NCBI RefSeq assembly: GCF_937997595.1
Contig: NZ_CALKTS010000353.1
Span: 1-20,155, forward strand
Source: an uncultured Campylobacter sp.
Lineage (GTDB): Bacteria; Campylobacterota; Campylobacteria; Campylobacterales; Campylobacteraceae
Direction of reading: 5' to 3'
Length of the DNA stretch: 20,155 nt
In this document: piece by piece, positions 1 through 7,290 of the stretch
Position numbering within the stretch: position 1 is the first letter of the stretch
How the letters are laid out: every line of letters starts with the position of its first letter
Translations under genes and position numbers: made by a program
Notes under the pieces: model-generated
The model's input: only the letters and a program-made list of their open reading frames with translations
Databases searched by the model: none
Told to the model about the DNA's origin: nothing

Positions 1-219
1 ATCCTCGCCCGTATAGCCATCTCGTGGATCCGGCAATTGAGGGCTACTGATAAAGATAAGATAGGTCTGTTTTTGTTTATCTACTACCCAATTTAACCAT
101 CTAATATCTTGATTGCTCAATAAAGGTTTTCTAAATTTTGTCCTAATTTTATTAACAGTGTCTATAACATTATATTTCCCCAAGTCCTCTTTAGAAATAT
201 ATTCCGCAACAAACGCCAT
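1..219 (-). CDS. Hypothetical protein, 3' end outside window
   Basis: An open frame of 73 codons runs from an ATG at 219-217 (minus strand) to the left window edge without a stop, so the C-terminus is missing. The start is well supported: a near-perfect Shine-Dalgarno (AAGGAGG, read on the minus strand at 231-225) sits at normal spacing. The visible protein begins MAFVAEYISK, is soluble-looking and rich in Lys, Asp and aromatic residues, and has no signal peptide or membrane segment. I do not recognise the family. It lies 27 bp after the small membrane protein at 247-879 on the same strand, so the two are probably co-transcribed. Both are much more AT-rich than the genes to the right, which suggests accessory or transferred DNA. 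Confidence 0.7.
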   Translation of the reverse strand, partial: MAFVAEYISKEDLGKYNVIDTVNKIRTKFRKPLLSNQDIRWLNWVVDKQKQTYLIFISSPQLPDPRDGYTGED

Positions 220-246
220 CTAGCCCTCCTTTAAAAATTCTATAAT

Positions 247-879
247 TTAAAGTAGATCGCTCGTATACAGACCGAACAAAGATGAGAGCTCAAATTTAAC
301 GTCTTTGTTGCTCAACAATTTATTATTCGGCACTGCAATAATGCCCGATTTAAACCTATACAATATATACTTTTTAAATTTGAATCCATTGAGCGCCAAG
401 AAAATGAAATGATGTAGCATGGTGATTAAAAAGAATATTGGACTTACCAAATACCTAACCATTCTCTTTCTCCTATTTTTTATATCTTTGATCCATATAT
501 TTACGTCTTGCTCATTGTATGGTATCAACGCCCAAGTTACCGATACGAGATCGTCTTTTTGCAAAATTTCGGTTTTAAATTTCATATGTTCGTCTATATG
601 GTCGAATAAAATTTTATCATCATAAAATTTTGTAAAAAACTTATTGTAAAATTCTTGATAGGCTATTTTTATCTCCCAAAAAATACTAAATAAAATTCCG
701 AAAATTCCTAGCGTTAATGACGCCCTTCTCATCATTTCTTTATGTGGATCTAGCTCTGGCGTTAAATTTAGCAAAACAAAAGACAAGAATATAAGCACGC
801 ACATGATTTTATTTGATATAGTAAGCCTAAAAAAGTAGTCGTTTTCTATGATTATAGGCTCTTTGTCGCAGTCTTTCAT
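247..879 (-). CDS. Hypothetical membrane protein, 210 aa
   Basis: No family recognised. The protein has three likely membrane segments: roughly residues 24-42, 53-70 and 142-165. Between the second and third lies a charged segment of about 70 residues (roughly 71-141) rich in Lys, Asp and Phe, and the C-terminal 45 residues are soluble. The ATG at 879 is preceded on the minus strand by AGGGGA, an acceptable ribosome-binding site. The gene precedes the partial gene at 219-1 by 27 bp, forming a likely two-gene unit. Base composition is strikingly AT-rich (some 60-base stretches have only about a dozen G or C), unlike the adjacent housekeeping genes. A two-protein system with a membrane partner is possible, but nothing in the sequence names its job. 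Confidence 0.65.
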   Translation of the reverse strand: MKDCDKEPIIIENDYFFRLTISNKIMCVLIFLSFVLLNLTPELDPHKEMMRRASLTLGIFGILFSIFWEIKIAYQEFYNKFFTKFYDDKILFDHIDEHMKFKTEILQKDDLVSVTWALIPYNEQDVNIWIKDIKNRRKRMVRYLVSPIFFLITMLHHFIFLALNGFKFKKYILYRFKSGIIAVPNNKLLSNKDVKFELSSLFGLYTSDLL

Positions 880-1128
880 AATATTCCCCTGTTTTAAAAT
901 CGCGCATAATTTTATCTTAACGGCGCTTTGCGAGGGATTAAAATTTTAGCCTTGCCGCACCTCATTAAATTTTTAAAATTCTATTTCTATGCATATGCCG
1001 ATTATTCAAAGACGAACTTCCCGCCCGTTTTTGATAGAATTTTAAAATTTCGATTTAAATCTCTAGTCCATGCAGAAAATACGCTTTAATCCAAAAAAGC
1101 ATAGAAAAACGCAGCCTTGCACAGAAAT

Positions 1129-1962
1129 TCAGGCGCTTTGGCGCTCGCCACCTCTTTTAAATTTAGCGTCCAAAAATACGCAGAATTTCACGCCGTATAG
1201 GTAGAAAATCCAGCTTATGTAGATCCACAGAAAGAAAAATAGCGCGACCGAAAACGAGCCGTAGATGCTAAGATAGGTTTTGTTATAAAAGACGTATTGC
1301 GCGAAAACCAGTCTTGAAAGCCACCATAAAATCGATGCTACGAGCGATGAGGCAAGCACCGCTTTTGCGCGGATCTCGCGGTTGATCGCCGTAGCATAAG
1401 TAATCGCAAAGATCCCCCAAACGATTAAGTAGGGTAGAATTTTAAGCAAATTTATCCAGCTCGTAAACTCGGTTTTATTTAATAGCTCCTGAAGCTCGCC
1501 GCTGATATAAAACGATGCTCCAAGCCCCACAGGAGCGAGCGTCATCAGCGTCCAGTAGGTGCTTAGGCTCTTAAAAAAGCTTCGCTCAGGTGAATGCGAA
1601 ATTCGCGCGATAATCGCTTCAAAATCTCCGAAAAACAGCACCGACGTAACTAACACTGCGCAAAAGCCCGTTACGCCAAGACTTAGCCCGTTTGCCATAA
1701 ATTCCTCGATATAGTGTGCCATGCTCGCTTGATTTGCAGGCAGGAAGTTTGAAAAGATAAAGCCCATAATCTTGTCGTAGTAGCCTTTAAAGCTTGGCAG
1801 CTGCATAAAAACGCTAAGCGAAACCATCAGCACCGGCAGTAGCGCCAGAATCGTGTGAAAGCTAAGGCTTGATGCATGGTGCATGAGCTCGGTATCGTAG
1901 AGGCGGAAGAAATTTTTAAGTCGGTTTTGCACTTGCTTAAGCGCCGGTATTAGTTTTTTCAT
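1129..1962 (-). CDS. YihY/BrkB (UPF0761) family inner-membrane protein
   Basis: A 277-residue polytopic membrane protein of the YihY/BrkB family. Early E. coli annotations called this family RNase BN; that activity was later reassigned, and the family's transport or envelope role is still poorly defined. The family pattern is visible: a basic amphipathic N-terminus, then a segment with HHASSLSFHTILALLPVL at about residues 28-45, which is the classic start of the family domain. About six hydrophobic segments follow, and the protein ends in a basic tail (FKRGGERQSA). Length is normal for the family. The ATG at 1962 lacks a strong Shine-Dalgarno but matches the family N-terminus. The gene is divergent from the siderophore receptor across about 200 bp and stands alone; no clear terminator was seen downstream. 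Confidence 0.88.
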   Translation of the reverse strand: MKKLIPALKQVQNRLKNFFRLYDTELMHHASSLSFHTILALLPVLMVSLSVFMQLPSFKGYYDKIMGFIFSNFLPANQASMAHYIEEFMANGLSLGVTGFCAVLVTSVLFFGDFEAIIARISHSPERSFFKSLSTYWTLMTLAPVGLGASFYISGELQELLNKTEFTSWINLLKILPYLIVWGIFAITYATAINREIRAKAVLASSLVASILWWLSRLVFAQYVFYNKTYLSIYGSFSVALFFFLWIYISWIFYLYGVKFCVFLDAKFKRGGERQSA

Positions 1963-2171
1963 ACGGGCGATTTTACATTAAAAATTTAGAATTTCATATA
2001 AATTTGCGCAATTTTTCTTTTGTATCTCAGTATATCGTCTATGAAATTGTAAACTGCAGAAATGCAACTACAAATATATAAATTTATATCTCGAATTTAG
2101 TCTAAATTTAGGAAAATTTTTCTAATATGCTAAAAAATAATATTAAATATATCCATAACGAAGGGAAAATA
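1963..2171. promoter_or_regulatory. Divergent AT-rich control region with palindromes
   Basis: The spacer between the YihY-family gene and the siderophore receptor is very AT-rich. It contains a perfect 14-bp palindrome, ATATAAATTTATAT (2076-2089), and a second 10-bp palindrome, CTAAATTTAG (2102-2111). Several TAATAT-like -10 candidates lie at 2120-2145. Receptors of this type are usually Fur-controlled, and one of these dyads could be the operator, but neither matches the classical GATAATGATAATCATTATC well. Low confidence in any specific site. Confidence 0.35.
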
Positions 2172-4505
2172 ATGGAACGAAGGAAAACGATGAAATTTAA
2201 AATTTCATTAGCGGCATGTATGTGCCTACTATGCAGCAGTTTGGCTGCAGCGCAAAGTGGCGGTAATTCTGCGCCTGAAAAGTCGCAGAATATGGGCGTA
2301 ATCGAGGTAAATTCCGTCGGCGATAATATCAGCGAGAGCGGCATCGACGAGGGCTTTTTGAGCAAAAATGTGCAACAAGGCCTGCTTGCGGGCAAGCGCG
2401 CACTTGATCTTCCCTATCAGATCAACACGATCAGTAAGGAGATCATAAATCACCAAGGCGTCACCGGCTACGAGGAGGCGGTCAAATACTTCCCCTCCGC
2501 GCAGATTCAGATGCGCGGCGGAGCTACGGTCGGACGCCCGCAGACACGCGGCTTTGAAGGCAGCGTCGTAGGCAACAGCTTCTGGGACGGCTTTTATACG
2601 GTTTCGACGACGGCGATTCCGATGGCGATGTTTGAGAGCTTTCAGGTGCAAAACGGCGTCGCAGGCTCGCTCTACGGCGCACAAAACCCGGTTGGCATTT
2701 TCAGCTACACGCGCAAGCGCCCGGTAAAAGATCAATACATAATTTGGAGCGATTATATGTCGCGAAGCAACCTAGGTCTTGGTCTTGATCTATCCGATAA
2801 ATTTGAAAAATTCGGCTACCGCGCGGTATTTTACGGATCAAACGGCGACAGACAGCCAAAGGGTTCAAATTTACAGCGCCGCTTAGCCAGCGTCACGATG
2901 GAATTTTATCCGACGGGCGATCTAACGTTTGAAACCGCAGCGAGCTATTACGAGCACAATACCAAGGGCTTTGCAGGGCAGTTTGCTCTGGGCGTGCGAG
3001 ACGGCAAGATCGTAGACGGCATGGAGCTTCCAAAGGCGGTGGATTCCTCAAAACGCGGTCTTGGGCAGAGCTTTGGAGGAATGCATCTAAAAACCACTAC
3101 CGCAAGCGCGAAATTTAAATTTACGCCTACCGATAAATGGTATTTAGAGGGCGGCTTTCAGTTTCAGCGCACCGATCGCGACATTCACAGCGTCGTAAAC
3201 TATTTGCTTCCCGAAGGGTTTGATTGCGCCAATTATGCCGCTTTGCCGAATAATAGAAAGCCTCCTATATGTGTAGCTAATCCAAACGCGAAATGGACGC
3301 AGCCGGGTGATTATTATACTCAACACAGCGGCGGTGCTACGGCAGCATATAGATATGACCTGCCAAGCGGCTATCTCAAGGCCAACACGCAGTTTGACAC
3401 GGGCAGCGTAGGGCACGATTTTAGCGTGCAGACCAACGGCTATCACTGGACGCAGGATAGATATAAGATCGCAAGCACCAACTACACCTCGCCTACCATC
3501 GGCAATATCTACGATCCTAAAATTCTAAATTACACCGGCGCTAGGCGCGGAAGCGGGTTATATCATTTCGCAGTCATAGATATGTATAACGTCTCGGTGC
3601 TAGACGATATTACGATAAACGATAAATTTGACGTGATGTTAAGCGCATCTAAGGCGTGGATGAGGCAGGAATCCTACAATAAAAACGAGCAAAGACTTGT
3701 CAAAGCCTATAGCGATTCGGGCTATAGCTGGGCGGGCAGTTTGATCTTCCATCCGATAGAGGATGCCAGCATCTATTACACCTATGCAGATAGCTTACAG
3801 CAGGGCTCTACCTATGTTTATAAGAGTGGCCCGCATAACGGCGAGGTCGCCTCTACATCTCCGTATCGCTCCAAGCAGCACGAGATCGGCGCTAAAATTC
3901 GCGTAGCCGATATGATCGATTTTAGCGTAGCGTATTTCGATATCCGCAGACCTATCGCGTATCTAAATAGCTCTACGGGGATCTATGGCATAAACGGCGA
4001 GCAGCGCAACCGCGGATTTGAGTTTATGAGCGGCGGACGAATTACAAAAAATTTAAGCGTGCTGGGAGGCTTTACCTACATCGATCCTAAGATGCACAAC
4101 GTAAGCATCGAGGGCGCTAATCGCAAGGTTGCAAACGGCATCCCTAAGCTCAATGCAAATTTGATGTTTGATTACGTGATCCCGGGCACCGATAAGCTTG
4201 CGATCAGTACGAATTTCCACTACACCGGCAAGATGTATCTGGACGATCTAAATACCCAGCACACGCCTAGCTTTTTCGTTACCGATCTTGGTATCAGATA
4301 CACGAGCGAGCATCTTTTGGGCGATAAGACCACGCTGCGCTTCAACGTAAATAACGTATTTAACAAAAAATATTGGGCGGGAATGTATCCTGCTAGCGCC
4401 GACGGCGCGGGCGGTCTTAACGTAACTAGCGTACTAGGCTCGGCAAATGGCGTGACGCTCGGCGAGAGCAGAAGCTTCATGCTCTCTGCGGAGGTAAAAT
4501 TTTAA
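2172..4505 (+). CDS. TonB-dependent siderophore receptor
   Basis: An outer-membrane beta-barrel receptor that imports ferric siderophores (or a similar chelate) using TonB-ExbBD energy. From the ATG at 2172 it is 777 aa, the usual size. A signal peptide ends at AAA-Q (residues 25-28). A likely TonB box (MGVIEVNSV) lies at about 41-49. The plug domain contains RALDLPYQINTISKEII and the stretch around QTRGFEG. The C-terminus has FNVNNVFNKKYW and ends in Phe, as expected for a barrel. Two Cys in one loop (within FDCANYAALPNNRKPPIC) could form a surface disulfide. Starts at 2172 and 2190 both have good Shine-Dalgarno sites (AAGGGA, AAGGA); the upstream in-frame ATG at 2127 has none and would spoil the signal peptide. 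No ABC transporter or tonB gene is adjacent, so it is an orphan receptor and the ligand is unknown. Confidence 0.93.
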   Translation: MERRKTMKFKISLAACMCLLCSSLAAAQSGGNSAPEKSQNMGVIEVNSVGDNISESGIDEGFLSKNVQQGLLAGKRALDLPYQINTISKEIINHQGVTGYEEAVKYFPSAQIQMRGGATVGRPQTRGFEGSVVGNSFWDGFYTVSTTAIPMAMFESFQVQNGVAGSLYGAQNPVGIFSYTRKRPVKDQYIIWSDYMSRSNLGLGLDLSDKFEKFGYRAVFYGSNGDRQPKGSNLQRRLASVTMEFYPTGDLTFETAASYYEHNTKGFAGQFALGVRDGKIVDGMELPKAVDSSKRGLGQSFGGMHLKTTTASAKFKFTPTDKWYLEGGFQFQRTDRDIHSVVNYLLPEGFDCANYAALPNNRKPPICVANPNAKWTQPGDYYTQHSGGATAAYRYDLPSGYLKANTQFDTGSVGHDFSVQTNGYHWTQDRYKIASTNYTSPTIGNIYDPKILNYTGARRGSGLYHFAVIDMYNVSVLDDITINDKFDVMLSASKAWMRQESYNKNEQRLVKAYSDSGYSWAGSLIFHPIEDASIYYTYADSLQQGSTYVYKSGPHNGEVASTSPYRSKQHEIGAKIRVADMIDFSVAYFDIRRPIAYLNSSTGIYGINGEQRNRGFEFMSGGRITKNLSVLGGFTYIDPKMHNVSIEGANRKVANGIPKLNANLMFDYVIPGTDKLAISTNFHYTGKMYLDDLNTQHTPSFFVTDLGIRYTSEHLLGDKTTLRFNVNNVFNKKYWAGMYPASADGAGGLNVTSVLGSANGVTLGESRSFMLSAEVKF

Positions 4506-4534
4506 AATCTAGCGGGTTTAAAATTTCTACTTCG

Positions 4535-4563
4535 GCGGCGCGAATGGTTATAGCGCCGCTTTT
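4535..4563 (+). terminator. Rho-independent terminator after siderophore receptor
   Basis: A perfect 7-bp stem, GCGGCGC (4535-4541) and GCGCCGC (4553-4559), with an 11-base loop runs directly into TTTT. It lies 30 bp after the receptor stop codon and should end that transcript. Confidence 0.8.
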
Positions 4564-4608
4564 AAATTTATGAAATTTTATCGCTCTAAGCGGCAAGATT
4601 AAATTTAA

Positions 4609-4652
4609 CGAGGCTTGATTTTAATATATTTTAAAATTTAAGCCTCGCTTTT
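4609..4652. repeat. Long nested hairpin in AT-rich spacer
   Basis: CGAGGCTT (4609-4616) pairs perfectly with AAGCCTCG (4640-4647). Inside it, ATTTTAA pairs with TTAAAAT around a TATATT loop, giving a 15-pair interrupted stem. CTTTT follows on the plus strand. It could be a second, backup terminator for the receptor gene, or a structured element before the housekeeping operon. The rest of the 4506-4796 spacer is filled with AAATTT words and a promoter. Confidence 0.5.
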
Positions 4653-4740
4653 GGAATTTTAAACCTTGATTTTAAAATTTCGATCTTAAAATTTTAAGTC
4701 GCCGCGCCTCAGCTTGCCCGCAAAATTTATCCGCGCGCGG

Positions 4741-4769
4741 TTTAAAATTTAGCCGTTTTTGGTTATAAT
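4741..4769 (+). promoter_or_regulatory. Promoter of the COG3400-aroB operon
   Basis: A perfect -10 box, TATAAT (4764-4769), is preceded by a T-rich tract and, 17 bp upstream, by TTTAAA (4741-4746), a 4/6 match to a -35 box. A strong -10 with a weak -35 is typical of Campylobacter sigma-70 promoters. The predicted start is near 4776, giving a leader of about 20 bases with GGAG before the ATG at 4797. Confidence 0.65.
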
Positions 4770-4796
4770 CTTTGCAAAACCACGAAACGGAGAGCA

Positions 4797-6215
4797 ATGA
4801 AACAAGTTTTAATCATCGCAAGCGGAAAGTTTGCGCGCCATTTTTTATCCAAAGTTTGTAAAATCAAAGATGTCATCAGATCGTATCGCGTCATAGCTAA
4901 AAATATGGATGCCGTGCCCTTAGAGCTTGAAAACGAGTCAAATTTTTCGGTCGAGATTTTTGATCCTACTAGCATTGAGCGGTTGCGCGTGGTGCTAGCA
5001 GAAGAGGAATTCGACCGCTGCATAGTGATAATGGAGGATGAGTTTGACGCCAAGGTGACGCTAGAAAATTTAAAGACGCTTGCTCCCGATTTAGAGCTTT
5101 ACGTGGCCGATTTTTGGGGACTTTTGCGCGAGAATAAAAACGAAGCTCACGTAAAAATCGTAAACACGCTTGCGCTAAATTCTTCGCGCTTCATCGGCTT
5201 TTTGCCCGATAGCCCCGTTTTTGCTGATAACATTGGGCTTGGGCGCGGAGAGATAATGGAGGTAAAAGTGCCCGTAGGAAGCTCGTTTGCGTATAAAAAA
5301 ATCAGCACGCTTTCTAATGCGAAATATCAAATTCCAATGATCTACCGTCACAATAATTACATCGTAACGACGCCCGGCTCGCGGATATATCCGAATGATA
5401 CGATCTTGGTCGTTGGTGAGCCGAGCGCGCTGCGAGTGGTGTTTGCTGAAGTAAAAAAGCAAAGCGGGCAGTTTCCATCGCCGTTTGGGCTAAATATTTT
5501 CGCACTAATCGATATGAAAAAAATGAGCGGCGACGAGATAGCTAGGACGGTTAGGGCGCTTGAGTTTTTGGATTTACATATTAGAAATCATAAAATTTAT
5601 CTGCGAATTTTAAATCCTCTGCTAAACGACGCTTTTAGCGAGCTTAAAGCTCTGTGTGAGCGAGATAAATTTGAAATTCTCATCGATTACTCGGGCGAAT
5701 TAAATTTAAAGCGCGACGTGAGCGAAAATAAAGCAGGCTTGGTAGTTTGCTCAAGCGGAGTTTTCGAGGCGAAAAAAGCGGCGCTTAAAACGCTTGAAAT
5801 TCCGGTGCTAAGCCTTGGAGAGGGCGAGCTAAAAGATGTGCGTAAAAGTGTCGTACTAAGTGCCGGCGAGCGGCTTCGTGAGGAATCAAGTATCGTCTTT
5901 GACATCAGTTCGCAGCTAGGGCTAGACGTGTATTTGTATCTTTTCGGCGAGAGCGAAAAGGGCGAGTTTGCGCAAAGCTACGTGAGCTTATCGAAGCTTT
6001 TTAAGCAAAGTTTATTCGTGATTCCTTGCGAGCGGCAAAATCCGATTTTAGCGCTAGGTAGCGAGCGAGATCTGCTGCAATTCGTGCCATTTAATGATAG
6101 AATTTTGGCGCGCAAGCTCACATCGATTTTCAATCAGAATTTGGATCAGATGTATTTTAAACTCGGCAAAAATCATCAAATTTTCGTTCCGAGCGATTAC
6201 GGGTATGAAAGGTAA
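4797..6215 (+). CDS. COG3400-type TrkA-domain regulatory protein
   Basis: A 472-residue soluble protein. The N-terminus (MKQVLIIASGKFARHFL) is a Rossmann/TrkA-N-like nucleotide-binding fold, although the glycine motif is weaker than in KtrA/TrkA. Residues around 150-220 (EIMEVKVPVGSSFAYKKI through PNDTILVVGEP) form a TrkA-C (RCK_C) domain, the ligand-sensing module of potassium channel regulators. The remaining C-terminal half has another alpha/beta region of unclear function. COG3400 proteins are found mainly in Campylobacterota beside aroB; a role in ion (K+) channel regulation is assumed from the domains, not shown. The ATG has a good GGAGAG site. It is the first gene of the packed run, 43 bp before aroB, and close to an MscS-family channel gene, which fits an osmotic or ion-homeostasis link. 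Confidence 0.82.
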   Translation: MKQVLIIASGKFARHFLSKVCKIKDVIRSYRVIAKNMDAVPLELENESNFSVEIFDPTSIERLRVVLAEEEFDRCIVIMEDEFDAKVTLENLKTLAPDLELYVADFWGLLRENKNEAHVKIVNTLALNSSRFIGFLPDSPVFADNIGLGRGEIMEVKVPVGSSFAYKKISTLSNAKYQIPMIYRHNNYIVTTPGSRIYPNDTILVVGEPSALRVVFAEVKKQSGQFPSPFGLNIFALIDMKKMSGDEIARTVRALEFLDLHIRNHKIYLRILNPLLNDAFSELKALCERDKFEILIDYSGELNLKRDVSENKAGLVVCSSGVFEAKKAALKTLEIPVLSLGEGELKDVRKSVVLSAGERLREESSIVFDISSQLGLDVYLYLFGESEKGEFAQSYVSLSKLFKQSLFVIPCERQNPILALGSERDLLQFVPFNDRILARKLTSIFNQNLDQMYFKLGKNHQIFVPSDYGYER

Positions 6216-6228
6216 TCGAAATTTATGT

Positions 6229-6234
6229 TACAAT
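6229..6234 (+). promoter_or_regulatory. Possible -10 box before aroB
   Basis: TACAAT (5/6 match) lies in the short COG3400-aroB gap, with a predicted start near 6241. No convincing -35 box is seen. It may give aroB and downstream genes a secondary promoter. Confidence 0.35.
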
Positions 6235-6258
6235 TACCCAAAAATCAAAGGCTAGCGT

Positions 6259-7290
6259 ATGAAAATCAATCTTAATTTAGGTAAAAAATACAGCGTTTTT
6301 ATCGACGAATTGCAAGAGATCAAGCTCAAAGGCAAGGTAGCGATCATCACAAATCCCAAAGTAGGCGGGCTGTGGCTTGATTTTTTATTGCAGCGGTTAA
6401 AATGCGAGCAAAAATTTATCATCACGATCCCAGACGGCGAGGAGTATAAAAATACCGCGAGCGTGGAGCAAATTTTAGAGCAGCTTTTTAGCTCCAAGCT
6501 TGATCGCAAAAGCACGCTCATCGCTCTTGGTGGCGGTGTTATTAGCGATATAACGGGCTTTTGCGCGAGCATTTATGAGCGCGGCATCGATTTTATCAAT
6601 ATTCCGACGACCCTGCTAGCGCAAGTAGATGCGAGCGTCGGCGGTAAGACTGGCGTAAATAATCGTTTCGGTAAAAATTTAATCGGCTCGTTTTATCAGC
6701 CGCGCGCGGTTTATTGCGAGAGCAAATTTTTATCGACGCTTCCTGCGCGAGAGTTCGCGGCGGGTGTTGCGGAGGCGGTAAAGATGGCTGTATGCTTTGA
6801 TGTCGAACTATTTAAATTTTTCGAGACGCACGATCTAAAAAGCGCCGATGAAATTTCATACGTAATCGCTCGCTGTGTGGAGATTAAAGCGGGCGTTGTA
6901 GAGCGAGACGAGCGCGAAAGCGGCGTGCGTGCGGTGTTAAACTACGGACACACCTTCGCTCACGCTATCGAAAAAATTACTAATTATAAAAAATTTTTGC
7001 ACGGCGAGGCTGTGGCGATCGGCATGGTGATGGCAAACGCTTTGGCGCGGCGTCTCGGTAAACTAAGCGGCGAACAGGAGGAGCAGATCCGTAAAGTGCT
7101 TCAAAAATTTGCGCTTCCGATAAAATTCCACGTAGAGGATGCAGCGGAATTTTACGAGCTGTTTTTCCTCGATAAAAAAAGCGAAAACGGCAAGATAAAA
7201 TTTATCCTGCCAGATGGCATCGGTAAATTTAGTATTGCCGATGATATAGACAAAGCCGCGGTAATAGCCACGTTAAGAGAGTTTGCATGA
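6259..7290 (+). CDS. aroB: 3-dehydroquinate synthase
   Basis: Second enzyme of the shikimate pathway: it converts DAHP to 3-dehydroquinate using NAD+ and a divalent metal (Zn or Co) in the cytoplasm. At 343 aa it has the normal length. The NAD site is visible in ALGGGVISDITGF (89-101) and in PTTLLAQVDASVGGKTGVN (116-134). Metal ligands expected from the family are E172 (GVAEAVK), H231 (NYGHTFAHAIE) and H248 (HGEAVAIGM). PDGEEYKN at 58-65 is also diagnostic. The ATG at 6259 begins the family N-terminus. The 3' end overlaps the MscS gene by four bases (ATGA), so translation is coupled. It is surrounded by the same partners as in Helicobacter as I recall them, a genomic association without an obvious metabolic reason. 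Confidence 0.97.
   Translation: MKINLNLGKKYSVFIDELQEIKLKGKVAIITNPKVGGLWLDFLLQRLKCEQKFIITIPDGEEYKNTASVEQILEQLFSSKLDRKSTLIALGGGVISDITGFCASIYERGIDFINIPTTLLAQVDASVGGKTGVNNRFGKNLIGSFYQPRAVYCESKFLSTLPAREFAAGVAEAVKMAVCFDVELFKFFETHDLKSADEISYVIARCVEIKAGVVERDERESGVRAVLNYGHTFAHAIEKITNYKKFLHGEAVAIGMVMANALARRLGKLSGEQEEQIRKVLQKFALPIKFHVEDAAEFYELFFLDKKSENGKIKFILPDGIGKFSIADDIDKAAVIATLREFA

Noticed and set aside
419..625. 68-aa plus-strand ORF with a hydrophobic stretch
   Set aside because: Lies wholly antisense to the better supported 210-aa membrane gene and has no ribosome-binding site.
2127..2171. Upstream ATG of the siderophore receptor
   Set aside because: No Shine-Dalgarno and it would put about 15 polar residues before the signal peptide; 2172 and 2190 both have good sites.
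4560..4760. CRISPR or tandem-repeat array in the AAATTT-rich spacer
   Set aside because: The repeated words are only 6-10 bases, irregularly spaced, with no constant repeat and spacer units.
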